Shown: one piece after another, positions 21,901 through 33,464 of the stretch
How positions within the stretch are numbered: position 1 is the stretch's first letter
How the letters are laid out: the number at the start of each line of letters is the position of its first letter
Assembly (NCBI GenBank): GCA_039707655.1
Contig: CM077666.1
Coordinates: 400,539,886-400,603,885 of the forward strand
From: Elymus sibiricus
Lineage: Eukaryota; Streptophyta; Magnoliopsida; Poales; Poaceae
Direction: 5' to 3'
Length of the DNA: 64,000 nucleotides
Notes under the pieces: model-generated
Told to the model about the DNA's origin: nothing
The model's input: only the letters and a program-made list of their open reading frames with translations
Database searches by the model: none
Translations under genes and position numbers: made by a program

Positions 21901-24900
21901 ATGAACCGGCAATGGATGTACGGTGACCGACGCACCTCCGACTACATTACAGGCCTGCATAATTTTCTCGATGTGGCTGAGGCAAACAAGCAGAATGGTT
22001 TTATGTATTGTCCATGTAATGTCTCTGAGAATACGAAGGATTACTCTGACTCGAAAACCCTTCACTTCCACCTGCTTGAGAAGGGTTTCATGCCACACTA
22101 TAATGTTTGGACCAAGCACGGAGAAAGAGGGGTTATGATGGAAGACAACGAAGAAGAAGAGGATGATGACAACTATCCTATGTTCCCTGAATACGGTGAT
22201 ACCGCAACGGGGGAAGCTGAAGATCAAGAGGCACCAGATGTGCCCGATGATGATCTTCGCTGGGTCATTGTTGATGCACAGAGAGGATGCGAAAGTGAAA
22301 GGGAGAAGTTGAAGTTCGATCGCATGTTAGAGGATCACAAAAAAGGGTTGTACCCAAATTGCGAAGATGGCAACACAAAGCTCGGTACCGCATTGGAATT
22401 GCTGTAACGGAAGGCAGAGAATGGTGTATCTGACAAGGGATTTGGGAAGCTACTGAAAATAATGAAGAAGAAGCTTCCAAAGGATAACGAATTGCCTGAC
22501 AGTACGTACGAAGCAAAGAAGGTTCTATGCCCTCTAGGATTAGAGGTGCAGAAGATACATGCATGCCCTAATGACTGCATCCTCTACCACGGTGAGGAGT
22601 ACGAGAATTTGAATGCATGCCCGGTATGCGGTGCATTGCGGTATAAGATCAGACGAGATGACCCTGGTGATGTTGAGGGCGAGCGCCCCAGGAAGAGGGT
22701 TCCTGCCAAGGTGATGTGGTATGCTCCTATAATACCACGGTTGAAACGTCTGTTCAGAAACAAAGAGCATGCCAAGTTGTTGCGATGGCACAAAGAAGAC
22801 CATAAGAAAGACGGGAAGTTGAGAGCACCCGCTGATGGGTCACAGTGGAGAAAAATCGAGAGAAAGTGGCCGGACTTTGCAGGTGACGCAAGGAACTTAT
22901 GGTTTGGTTTAAGTGCAGATGGCATTAATCCTTTTGGGGAGCAGAGCAGCAATCATAGCACCTGGCCCGTGACTCTATGTATCTCTAACCTTCCTCCTTG
23001 GTTGTGCATGAAGCAGAAGTTCATTATGATGCCAGTGCTCATCCAAGGCCCTAAGCAACCCGGCAACGACATTGATGTGTACCTAAGGCCATTAGTTGAA
23101 GAACTTTTACAGCTGTGGGATAAAAAAGGTGTACGTGTGTGGGATGAGCACAAACAGCAGGAATTTGACCTACGAGCGTTGCTGTTTGTAACCATCAATG
23201 ATTGGCCTACTCTTAGTAACCTTTCAGGGCAGACAAACAAGGGATACAACGCATGCACGCACTGTTTACATCAGACTGAAAGTATATATTTGGACAAATG
23301 CAAGAAGAATGTGTACCTGGGACATCGTCGATTTCTTCCGACTAAGCATGCCTTAAGAAAGAAAGGCAAGGATATCAAAGGTGAGGCAGATCACCGGAAG
23401 AAGCCTGTCCTCCGTACTGGCAATGATATACTTGATATGGTCAAGGATTTACAAGTAATCTTTGGAAAGGGTCCTGGCGGACAATCTGTCCCGAATGACG
23501 CTGACAGACACGCACCCATGTGGAAGAAGAAATCTATATTTTGGGACCTACCCTATTGGAAAGACCTAGAGGTCCGCTCTTCAATCGACGTGATGCACGT
23601 GACGAAGAATCTTTGCGTGAACCTGCTAGGCTTCTTGGGCGTGTATGGGAAGACAAAAGATACACCGGAGGCATGGGAGGACCAGCAATGTATGAACGAA
23701 AAAGACGGCATGCATCCGAAGCAGTATCAAGGTCCCGCCAGCTACGCTCTTACCAAAGCAGAAAAGGAAATCTTTTTTGAATGCCTGCTCAGTATCAAGG
23801 CCCCGTCTGGTTCTCGTCGAATATAAAGGGAATAATAAATATGGCAGAGAAAAAATTCCAGAACCTAAAGTCTCATGACTGCCATGTGATTATGACGCAA
23901 CTGCTTCCTGTTGCATTGAGGGGGCTTCTACCAGAAAATGTTCGATTAGCCATTGTGAAGCTATGTGCATTCCTCAATGCAATTTCTCAGAAGGTAATCG
24001 ATCCAGAAATCCTACCAAGGTTATAGAATGATTTGGTCCAATGTCTTGTCAGTTTCGAGTTGGTGTTCCCACCATCCTTCTTCAATATTATGACGCACGT
24101 CCTAGTTCACCTAGTTGACGAGATTGCAATTCTAGGTCCTGTATTGCTACACAATATGTTCCCCTTTGAGAGGTTCATGGGAGTCTTAAAGAAATATGTT
24201 CGTAACCGTGCTAGGCCAGAAGGAAGAATCTCCACGGGGCATCAAACAGAGGAGGTCATTGAGTTTTGTGTTGACTTTATTCCTGACCTTAAGCCGATTG
24301 GTGTTCCTGAATCGCGGCATGAGGGCAGACTGGGTGGAAAAGGAACGCTAGGACCGAACTCAATAATATGTAGGGACGGGCATTCTTGGGCGCAAGCACA
24401 TTACGTAGTTCTACAGAATTCTATCTTGGTGGCCCCGTATATCAATGAACACAAGAATATTCTATGCTCCAAACACCCGGAGCAATCTGACGACTGGATT
24501 ACACGTGAACACATGGGGACTTTCGGCGGTTGGTTGCAAACACATCTCATGGGTAACACCACTATTGAAGATGACCTGTACTTCTTGGCCAGGACACCAT
24601 CTTTGACTGTATTGACTTTCCAAGGGTACGAGATAAATGGGAATACATTTTACACGATCGCCCAAGATAAAAAGAGCACCAACCAAAACAGTGGTGTCCG
24701 CTTTGATGCAGCAAACACCAATAGGACAAAGGACACATATTATGGTTACATAGAGGACATATGGGAACTTGACTATGGACGTAATTTTAAGGTCCCTTTG
24801 TTTCAGTGCAAATGGGTCAATCTATCAGGAGGCGGGGTACAGGTAGACCCGCAGTACGGAATGACAACATTGGATCTCAACAATCTTGGGTACACAGACG

Positions 24901-25067
24901 AACCATTCGTCCTAGCCAATGATGTGGCGCAGGTTTTCTATGTGAAGGACATGTCTACCAAACCGAGAAAAAGAAAAGATAAGGAAGCGAATACATCATA
25001 CGATGAGCCAAAGCGCCACATAGTTCTTTCAGGGAAAAGAAACATCGTGGGAGTGGAGGACAAGTAA
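21901..25067 (+). pseudogene. CACTA transposase (TNP2/TNPD-like), two stops and a frameshift
   Basis: ATG at 21901 follows a splice-acceptor-like ACGCAG, so a 5' untranslated exon is likely. The order is: transposase-associated N-terminal domain (21901-22140); acidic linker; zinc-ribbon-like C-x3-C with CPVC (about 22565-22630); the Transposase_21 core with LSADGINPF (Asp 22918-22920) and TINDWP (about 23195); then DUF4218 (about 23825-24240) and DUF4216 (about 24700-24960) regions. Breaks: TAA at 22405-22407; a frame change near 23800-23825; TAG at 24024-24026. The end is TAA at 25065-25067. An active product would bind and cut the element termini in the nucleus. This copy could move only with help from another element. 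Confidence 0.92.
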
Positions 25068-26599
25068 GACATGTCAGAAGATTATGAAAAGTTTCATGAA
25101 ATTTCTCCCTTCAGAGTGAAGACTGACCCAAGCATCCTGTTAAATGATGAAGATTATCCATGGTTACGGCGAAATAAGCAAGGGACACACGCGAAGAAAT
25201 AGTTTTATACCCCAAGATCCCACTCTGGGATGTGACCGGCCTCACCGCCATCACTTTCTCTCTAGTGTGAGTTTCCGGACTTATAGCTGGAAAGTGCCAC
25301 TTCAGACAAACTGGAGGGAATCTTTGTAAGAGCTAGCTAGGGCATTTTGGCATTTGAAACATGATTTTAGAATAATTATTTATTAAGTTATGAAATTTCA
25401 ATTATTCCTATCCTTTCAGTCCCATGTTTTGCAAGGTTGATCATACGGTTAGTCCCGGTTGGTGGCTCCATATAAAATAACAAGGTTAATATAGACATGG
25501 CTTAAACGTCTTGACATAGATGAATACAGCAGAAGCATCGGAGAAGATAAGAGAGAAACGTTGTATGACATAAAGTTGGAGGTACTATGTGGTTTCTCTG
25601 ATCGGAGATGATAAGAGAGAAATGTTGTATGACATAAAGAAAATATAACATTATTAGGTTAACAGAAAATACTATGAATCTTCTAGAAGATTCATAGTAA
25701 GGGTCTATCTCCTTCACATAGGGAACATTGGTGTCGGCTTTTTTTGAATCACTATGTGTCTATGCATCAAAATAAATTAGGTTAACAAAAAGTATCAGAA
25801 TTTATGGTGAATATGTTGCGGCAATGGTACATATGAAAATAACTTGATAGAACTAGCTATTTTTTCACTATCTGATGAAAATCTATATCATGAAATAAAG
25901 TTATATAAAATTCTAGTTATGATCAACTAAAACAAAACTGTAATATTCTTCAATAGCAAAAAGAATCAACTAAAAAGCTTTTATAAAACTCTAGTTATGA
26001 TCAAAATAATATTAACTTAAAATTATATAAAATTTATGCAACTAAAATTTTCATAAAGTATTTTTTGTTAAAAACTTTAATAGCAAAAAGAATTAAATGA
26101 AAACTAGGCATGTATGCATCTGTTTAAAAGAAAACTTTAGAATTAAAACCAAAAATAGGCATGATCTCTTTCATTAACACAGAAAGAATATGAAAGTTTT
26201 GTATTTTTTAGAATTTCATATATTTTGTTGAAATTATTTGATAATCATGTGTATTACACATAAGTGAGTATGTATAAAAATTAGGATGTGATTTGAAGAA
26301 GGTCAAAAAATTGACATAACATATGCAAAAAAAAAAATGCCTGCCTACTAGCAGGAGAATTCACACACCACGGCCTGCATACGACTAGAAACCCAACTAT
26401 ATATGGGCCAGGATGCAGGCCTGCGGGGCACGTATTTCTGTTGTCAGTAGGACCCACAGGGCAGAGAGGGGACAGGTCAGACGATGAGCTGTCTGTGCTT
26501 TGAGAGGAACTTGCAACGGTAGCCGTAGGCGGGCTTATAAACCGCTGCGAGCGCCTCTCGCTTGGCGAGGTGGGACTAAACTCCCACCACCCCTCGGCT
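25068..26599. other. AT-rich non-coding DNA between the two CACTA genes
   Basis: A short tail of transposase-like sequence with stops runs to about 25330. After that there is only AT-rich DNA. A single GGTTAGTCCCGGTTGGTGG motif occurs at about 25449-25467 and resembles the array at 26615. No open frame worth calling. Confidence 0.6.
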
Positions 26600-26830
26600 G
26601 TGCCAGGACCAACCCTTTAGTCCCGGTTGGTGGCTCCAACCGGGACTAAAGGCCCCCTTTAGTCCCGGTCCAAGCCACCAACTGGGACTAAAGGGTGGGT
26701 TTCGCGCCCTTTGGGCTGGTGAAATTCACCGTTAGTCCCGGCTGGTGGCTCGGACCGGGACTAAAGGGGGGCCTTTAGTCCCGGTTGGAGCCACCAACCG
26801 GGACTAAAGGGTTGGGTATATAAGCAGCAC
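26600..26830. repeat. Internal subterminal-type array with TATA box inside the CACTA
   Basis: At least eight TTTAGTCCCGG / CCGGGACTAAA motifs in alternating orientation form the kind of array normally found only at CACTA ends. It is followed by GGGTATATAAGCAGC (about 26814-26828), which resembles a promoter. No CACTA terminus was found beside it. It may be the 5' region of a second element fused in, or the promoter of the downstream gene. Confidence 0.8.
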
Positions 26831-27307
26831 TTAAGAATTTTTCTCCCATTCTCTCCCCCGATGCCGAACCACAGCATGATGCCGCCAGGCTGCTGCGCCG
26901 GAGATCGCCGTCGCCTCCGAGCCGTCCCCCCCCTCGCCGATGCCCTCGCCGCGCCCTGCCCCGACGCCCTCGCCCGACGCCACCGTCGCCGAGCCCTGCC
27001 CCGACGCCGTCCCCCGCTCCCCTGCAACACACTGTGAGCCGCCGCGCCGTTCCCCTCCCCCTCCATCCCTCCCGCGCCCCGACGCCACCGCCCGCCCCGA
27101 CGCCGACGCCGCCCGCGCTCCGGCCTCTCCGCCCCTCTTTTTGTTATTTTTGTTAATGTGATTTCCAGTGAGCATATTATCAATGTTGAAGAAGGAGTGA
27201 TCTTAATGGTGATAGAAATTAGTCATAGAAATTTTTGTTCATAGAAATTAGTGTGAAATTAGTGTTCATTTTGTCTTTTTTGTCATAGAAATTAGTTTGA
27301 AATTAAT

Positions 27308-27406
27308 GGTGATAGAAATCCAGTGAGCATATAAACTAGGTCATAGAAATTAGTGTGGAATTTTTGTTCATAGAAATGGTGATAGAAATCCAGTGAGCAT
27401 ATAAAC
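27308..27406. repeat. Direct repeat, two 29-bp copies, 70-bp period
   Basis: The block GGTGATAGAAATCCAGTGAG and its following bases occur at 27308-27336 and 27378-27406. Surrounding DNA (27210-27370) also repeats TAGAAATTAGTGT-like motifs. Confidence 0.85.
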
Positions 27407-28091
27407 AAATTGAAGAACATTTTTTTTGCATTAGAGTTCATTTTGTCTTTTTTGTATGTTTTAATGCAAGCATCTTTTGGGCAATCTTTGAACATGAAGT
27501 AGGAGCATTTTGATGTCATCTTGCTAGTAGATTTTAGTTCATGCCATGTTAGGACCTGTAGTGATTGCTACAAGCTTGTAAACTTGCTATCTATTCATTT
27601 CTGCCATATATGCCATGCTATTTTTCTCTAAGTCTGAAACTGGCAGTATTAATACTTTGCATTTTGCCTTGAGGTTTGCAACAAATCTGTGCATCTTTGG
27701 ATCATGATCAGTAAGGGTGTTTTGTTGAGGATAATTAGTACATGCTTGCCATGCTCTTTGTTGCCATGAAAAACTGTTGTAGCATACATTTTACTTGCCT
27801 CAAAGGTTGCATCATGAATCTGTTTTCTGCCACTATGCAAATATCACCAAGTCTGAAAATCTGTTAATACTTGTCAACTTGATCATGATGATTGCCATTG
27901 ATCTAGGGGTCATTTCAATTAGTTCAGTAAGCATGTTTTGCCATGTGTTACATCTCCATGGAATTACAGGTTGTGGTGTTGCATCTCCGTGGAGTTGGTC
28001 CCTGATCGTCCCTCCGCTGTTCGACAAAAGGTGTCCATTTGTTGTATGTTGAGTTTTGTTCATAGGATGATGGTTGGTTCATTTGTTGAGT

Positions 28092-28178
28092 TGTGTATTC
28101 ATCTTGTGTATAAATCTTGTATTCATCTTGTATTCATTTTGTATTCATCTTGTGTATAAATCTTGTATTCATCTTGTA
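28092..28178. repeat. Short minisatellite, TTGTATTCATC-type units
   Basis: Units of TTGTATTCATC and TTGTGTATAAATC alternate for about 90 bp. No function is apparent. Confidence 0.8.
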
Positions 28179-28409
28179 CAAATATCGTCGTAACTTCGAC
28201 ATGAGGGGGGGTCGTTAAAACATAACCCCGATAACTTTGATTTTGAGGCATATGAAAACCTGATTTGCACGTCGGACATGCATGAGAGAGGCGGTCCGCA
28301 AAGTATCCTCTCCCGAAAGATAGGACGATTCATCAGATATGATTCTAGATAATGTCCAATGCCTCATATCGCGAACATAGTTATATTGGATAATTGATAT
28401 TCATACGAC

Positions 28410-30084
28410 ATGACTGAGGAGGAAAACATCGAGATCGTGGCTGCCAATGTGAAACTCCAGCTTGCACCGAAACGTCCAGATCCAAAGGAGAAAATAGATT
28501 CGGTAAAAGCGAAGCACTGTCTGGATGCCCTTAAGCGACCACCACCGACTCCGCCGCTCTCACACTATGACCGCTATATTGTAAAGACATTTGATGAAGT
28601 GAAAAGGTCGGGAAGTAGCAGTGCTGCAAGAAGTGGGAAAACAATTCCCCAGCTCGGCGAACAGGAAAAACAATCGTGCCCCCAGCTCAAGGTGTTTCCC
28701 GATATCGCTAATGATCCGGGGGTAGCGGCCGCTCATCCTGGTTACACTCTTGGTGATTACTTAGGCGATGAGGTACAGTTCAAAATGGCTGAGGTAGCCT
28801 TTAGATACGAGCACGGGAAGCCTCTCGTCAGACCTGAGCAGCTCCCGCATCTATCAACGATGATGCAAAGATTGCATGACTGGTACTTGAAAGCCTGCAA
28901 GGAAGGGACTGACAGTATCTACGTGGGAATTAAAGATGAGCACTACTTCAATAGAGTCGAGGCGTTGTACATTGAATTTGAAGAATTATTTCAGTTATAC
29001 AATCAAGACGTCCTCGACAAAACTATCGTCAGTTGCTATTGTCTGTAAGTATTTTTTCTGTAATTAAGTCTCTAGCTCAGCTCGTTCATTGCATGTATAA
29101 TTATCCTCACACTATATTATGCAGATTGAAGATCCTCGAATGCAGAGGACAAATCTATGACATTGGGTTCATTAACCCAATTACCGTAAATGAATATACG
29201 GTACAAAAAAACCCCGATGATACAGAGAAAAACTTGCTAAAGGCGTTACTTGGACAACAAAACAAAAGGGAAATATCATTTCCTTACAACTTCCAGTGAG
29301 TGTTACTATCTTGTGCACATTCTGTTTCGCTTACTCGAGGTTAAGTGTAATTGATGAGTTATGCGTGCGCAGGTTCCACTTTATTCTGCTAGCCATTCAG
29401 CTTGACGCGGGAATAGTAATTGTCTTGGACTCGAGACGTAAAGAGCCTAAGCAGTGGGCGGACATGAGTCAAATGCTCCAGAAGTAAGTTCAATCATTAT
29501 CGCACCATATCGGCAACTTTCGTTCATTTCCTGATATTAAGTAATCATTTTCTTTGCCGGGCAGGGTTTGGAAAAATTTCACCAACCAGGTTAGGGGTGA
29601 ATGGAAAAAGGAGCTGCGATTTTCACACCCCAAAGTAAGTACTACTAGCTAGTTCCGCGCATCTCTCATTGATTCTAGTTTCAATACCATTATCACGCTT
29701 GATTATCATTTTGATTGAACTCAACTCTCGTAAAGTGCTTGTGGCAGGCACCCGGAAATAATTTATGTGGATACTACGTTTGCGAGTTCATTCGCCACAA
29801 GACCTCTGAGCGGGGCAGATCTTCAGAACAATTTGAAGTACGTAAAAATATTCATATTTTTATTTTATTACCATCAATTGTGTTGAGTTTCATTCATATA
29901 GGGATCTTTCCGGGTGCCTGCCACAAGCACTTCTTTAAATTAGGTCTGGCGGAAGCGGAACGAACTCCTACCAACAGATCGCATACGAGCAATTCAAGAG
30001 GAATTGGCGGGATTCTTTGTTGAGCATGTCATACCTACAGACGGAGAATACCATCGGGATTTGCAATGCGATTTTGGTAATTAG
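28410..30084 (+). CDS. CACTA-encoded Ulp1-like cysteine protease, six exons, apparently intact
   Basis: Exons by GT..AG reading: 28410-29044, 29125-29295, 29373-29483, 29565-29634, 29736-29837 and 29944-30084. They join to 409 codons plus TAG with no stop or frameshift. The catalytic His is in FHFILLAI (exon 3), Asp in VLDSRR (29428-29430), the oxyanion Gln in WQAPGNN and Cys in NNLCGYYVCE (29766-29768), so the full C48/Ulp1 set is present. Ulp1 proteases process or remove SUMO-like modifiers; what this one cuts is unknown. Further 5' exons may exist, and the first ATG used here opens an acidic MTEEENIEI start. It lies 3.3 kb downstream of the broken transposase in the same element. Confidence 0.8.
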
Positions 30085-30365
30085 ATATTAGGGATCGTAA
30101 GAGATGTTATATTGTATATATGCATGAACGTGTACTATATGTAGTAGCATCGAATAGATATACGAAAACTTGTTGTTCGACCAAGCACGGAGAAAGAGAG
30201 GTCACTTCTCTCTATATATTGATCATGACGATGTTGTGTAATGGTTCCTTCATTGCTATATGTAGTAGCTAGCGTCGAGTTGAATGAAAAGCATAAAATA
30301 AAAATGAAAACCCTAAATGTAAAGGAATTGAATGGTAAACACAAAAAGAAAAGGGGAAACACAAT

Positions 30366-30403
30366 ATGAAACCCCTAAACCCTCCAAAACCCCTAAACCC
30401 CTC
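30366..30403. repeat. Telomere-like CCCTAAA tract in CACTA 3' end
   Basis: Four imperfect ACCCCTAAACCC-like units lie just before the 3' subterminal array. It corresponds in position to the longer tract at 2811-2880 of the other CACTA copy. Confidence 0.75.
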
Positions 30404-30439
30404 CTTTAAAAAAAAACCCAGCGCCTGGCAGGTGCTGAC

Positions 30440-30658
30440 ACGTGGCTGTCTTCTAGTCCCGGTTGGTGTTACCAACCGGGACTAGAGGTCCTCCTGCCTG
30501 GACGCTCACAGCGGCCACATGGAGCTCCTTTAGTCCTGGTTCGTAACCCAACCGGGACTAAAAGTGGGGGCCTTTAGTCCCGATTGTTTAGTCCCGGTTG
30601 CAGAACCGGGACTAAAGGCCCTCTGGAACCGGGACTGATGCCCTGTTTTCTACTAGTG
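30440..30658. repeat. CACTA 3' subterminal array and terminal inverted repeat
   Basis: TAGTCCCGGTT and AACCGGGACTA motifs alternate. The end GCCCTGTTTTCTACTAGTG (30640-30658) mirrors the left terminus exactly. Confidence 0.93.
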
Positions 30659-31130
30659 GCGGCTGGGCCGAAAGGTGCTAGCTGGGCCGGCGGTTAGCGC
30701 CTGGCCTGGCTGGCGGGATCTTTTTTTTTAAACAAAACCTTTTTCTGTTTCTATTTTCAGCAACTCTAAAGCATAGAAAAACAAAGTAAACTAATTATAA
30801 AAATTTCAGAAAAATTCACATAATTAGTTGGCAATATATAGAGCCATGTGAACTCTATTCTGGCCTAAATGCAGTATTTTAAAAATATTTATTTTTGCAG
30901 AAAGGTTTAGCTGAGAAATAAAAATAGTTCTCAACAATTTGAAAATAACAAAAAAAAATTCAAATATTTTCTCCAACTCATTCTTTTGAAGAAGTCATAT
31001 TATCTTCTCTCTTTTTTTTGAGTGGAAAATCATTTGAATAATGCAACAAATGAAATCCAAAATGCAAAGAAAATATGATATGCATATGAATGAATAGTAA
31101 AACATCCAAATTGAAAATCGGGATGTTACA

Positions 31131-31800
31131 TGCATACACTGGACTTGGAAGAATTGCCTTGTTGCATGGCAAGGTCAGTAACGAGGGCATTGCCTTGATC
31201 CAACCATCATTCTTGAGACAGTTGCATCACATGATTTTTGTATTTGGCACAGGTATTCCTGGCTCTCACAATGTTCTCAATGTCCTCCACAGATATCCTT
31301 TTTTTGCATGGCTTATTGTCGCTGACAGTCCAACTTGCAACTATGTTGTCAATGGCAATGAGTACAACATGGAAACCTTGTTGATGACATCTATCCTCCA
31401 TGGGCCATATTTGTGAAGACTATCCACAAATCAAAAGGTAACAAGATATCTCATTTTGCAACTTGTCAAGAATTTACTAGAAAGGATGTTGACAGAGCTT
31501 TTGGTGTGCTTCAACGACGATTTACGATTGTTCGTGACCCTGCTGAGTATTGGAAGCCTGAGACCCTGTGAAAGATCATGACAGCATGTGTTATCTTGCA
31601 CAACATAATCATCGAGGATGAGAGAGAGAGGACCTAGGGTACTTTCGTTATATGTTCAATGGCCACCCGGTGGAGCCGGAGCATAACCCAAAAAGGATTG
31701 AATCATTCCTCCAAGCACACCAAAGGATCGAAAATCGTCAAGCTGACAACCGACTTCAAGAATATCTTATTGATCATCATTGGCGCCTCCATGGCACTTG
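31131..31800 (+). pseudogene. PIF/Harbinger transposase, C-terminal piece
   Basis: Reading resumes directly after the gypsy element with HWTWKNC and AWQGQ, the motif that follows the first catalytic Asp. Later come DDIYPPWAIFVKT (second Asp region), KISHFATCQEFTRKD, then DRAFGVLQRRF where the usual Glu is Asp, and MTACVILHNIIIEDE. At least four stops and several frame changes break it. The end is near the TGA at about 31798. PIF/Harbinger transposase cuts and rejoins element ends with a DDE site. Confidence 0.82.
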
Positions 31801-32112
31801 ATTCTTGTGCTTTAATCATGTTTATTTAAATTCTTAGTTCATTTGGACCGTATGTGTTTTTGAATTTGAATGGTTAATGTTTGAGAACATTAATTTTGAT
31901 ATGTATTTGAATGGTGAGCACTTCAGTGTTCAAGTTTTAAATTTTTATGTTTCATAAGTTTGAAAATTTATAAAACATTTTGTTTGAATAGGTGATCTGC
32001 TAGCTGCAGAATAGTGATTTCGCTAAAAAAAAGTAAAGTGGGGCAGTTTTAGTACAGGGGATCTACTAGAGATTTTTTTTTTTGCGGGAAAGGGGGTCTA
32101 CTAGAGATGCCC
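31801..32112 (+). other. Harbinger 3' untranslated region and terminus
   Basis: AT-rich DNA is followed by two copies of a TCTACTAGAGAT motif (32061-32073 and 32097-32109); the second is part of the terminus ending GATGCCC at 32112. TTA follows at 32113-32115. Confidence 0.65.
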
Positions 32113-33464
32113 TTAGTAATCTAAATACTGGACCATTTTAGGCCAAATTTGAGATAATAATCTAAATTAGCCCCATCTACATTTATCAATGCTCATTTAG
32201 CCCCCTCCCAAGTATCGTTGAAGGATTGAAGCTACGTCCCTGATCGCAGTCATCTGTCGGCGTCGCATTGATAGGCAGGCCATTCATGTTAGACGGTGGA
32301 CCACGGACATGGTTATAATTTTCATTACCTCTGATGTTCTTTGTACTTCCGCGATTGAAAATGAATAGATTAGAAGTTTCTCATGAAAAAAAGGTACATT
32401 GTGGTAATTTGGTCTACTCATGATATATTTTTATGTTCAAAATAAGATATTCTCGGTGACTAGTGTCAATGTGTCATCTTTGGACATAGGAAGCAGAATT
32501 TTCTCGGCACGTGAAGGCGCGGAAGTAACGGAGGCAGACACCACCCGCATATGGCAAAGCGTGAGCGGGCTTTGTTGAACCGATGGGTACGTCTCGTCTT
32601 CCCAGAGTTGGGCACGATACTAGTATCTATTGTATACGTGGTAACTAAAGCATGGCAAGTTTTACACTTGGTTTGAACCAAACCGCTGCTGGTTAGAGCC
32701 CTAACACGTGTCCCTGCTGATGACCAGTGATCTGCTTGTATCGCTGCCACAGACAGAGGACGACAAGTTACGCCAGCTGGTGTCACGAGCCAAGAAAACA
32801 CGCAGCACCCACTTGAATTGGACGTCCGACATTGGGCTACACGTTTCGACCGTGCACCGGCTGATTGCCAGCGGGTGGTCGCATCGCCTGGCGTCATTAC
32901 GTGTCTACTGTCCACTGGTTTTACTTTACGTGCATGGCTCTCTACCTCCAGGAAGAAAAAGAAACGGAACAATGACCAGCATGCAGCAATGTTGCACTCC
33001 CCCCGGACGATGGGTTCGCGTCAGTAGCGAGCCAGCATGACGAGCGCGTCCTGCTGAGCCGAGGGTAACACGTCGCCGAGACTTCGCTAGCGTGCGATGG
33101 AGCACGACGATGGACTTAGCTAGCTACTACGCACGGAGCTATGTAAGCCGCGGCGCTGTCGGTCCAAAGCCAATTTGGTTTCCTTCCACCAAGCTACAGA
33201 TCGATGAGAGACCCCGGGAGCAGCTACGTAGCCCGGCTTTGGTCACGGGTGACAGGACCCCCTAGCGGATTTCTCCCGTGGTTTTGTCCGCTACCGTGAC
33301 CATATATCAGCGAGAAGAGTCGTCGGATGGTCTGGCGACGCCTTTTGGCCAGATCGACATCTCGCGCTCTCGGCACGGCAAAGCTCGGGATCTGCAGCAG
33401 TAACTGCGTTGATTCCTCCGCGACGACCGTCGCTACCGGACCGGAGAGTTACAAGCCGTACCTC

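Larger units (their letters stand above)
26831..28409. other. Leader/intron-like DNA upstream of the CACTA Ulp1-like gene
   Basis: A GC-rich proline/alanine/arginine-biased stretch (26860-27140) is followed by AT-rich DNA. It has open frames on both strands but none shows a domain. It may be the untranslated leader and first intron of the gene at 28410. Confidence 0.45.
20875..30658 (+). mobile_element. Complete CACTA (En/Spm) transposon in the gypsy LTR
   Basis: The left terminus CACTAGTAGAAAACAGGGC (20875-20893) is a perfect inverted match to the right terminus ending at 30658. The 3-bp target duplication GCG lies at 20872-20874 and 30659-30661. Size is 9784 bp. It has a transposase gene (broken) and an Ulp1-like protease gene (apparently intact), both on the plus strand, with subterminal arrays at both ends and an additional internal array at 26600-26815. 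It inserted after the gypsy element, which had inserted into the Harbinger gene. Confidence 0.96.
9802..31130 (-). mobile_element. Tekay-like Ty3/gypsy chromovirus, full length, carrying a nested CACTA
   Basis: LTRs are 9802-12801 (3' LTR, 3000 bp) and 18331-31130 (5' LTR, about 3013 bp once the CACTA insertion is removed). Both start TGTAG and end TTACA. The target duplication TGCAT lies at 9797-9801 and 31131-31135. The internal domain encodes, on the minus strand, a pre-gag ORF and a single-frame Gag-Pol with protease, RT, RNase H, integrase and a C-terminal chromodomain, in the order of gypsy chromoviruses. The primer site matches initiator-tRNA-Met. The chromodomain, long LTRs and TGTAGCGACC start point to the Tekay/Del lineage; I do not assign a named family. 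Confidence 0.95.
18331..31130 (-). repeat. 5' LTR of the Tekay-like element, interrupted by CACTA
   Basis: LTR sequence occupies 18331-20874 and 30659-31130. The CACTA (20875-30658) and its duplicated GCG interrupt it at the point matching about 12345 of the other LTR. Just right of the insertion it has about 18 extra bases absent from the 3' LTR. It also lacks the TATA-containing block described at 12141. Confidence 0.93.
5451..32112 (+). mobile_element. PIF/Harbinger DNA transposon, decayed, split by two insertions
   Basis: Pieces of one transposase gene are found at 5451-5822, 9603-9801 and 31131-31800, all on the plus strand and in the right order. The right end is GGGTCTACTAGAGATGCCC (32094-32112), a PIF/Harbinger-type terminus, followed by TTA (32113-32115), the usual target trinucleotide. 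A diverged copy of the terminal motif also sits at 32057-32073. The left terminus was not identified. The boundary between pieces 2 and 3 is fixed exactly by the TGCAT duplication of the inserted gypsy element. Confidence 0.75.

Noticed and set aside
21880..23258. Minus-strand frames antisense to the CACTA transposase
   Set aside because: Shadows of the coding strand, with no recognised domain.
26761..27183. Minus-strand arginine/glycine-rich frame of 140 codons inside the CACTA
   Set aside because: It is antisense to the internal array and GC-rich leader and is purely compositional.
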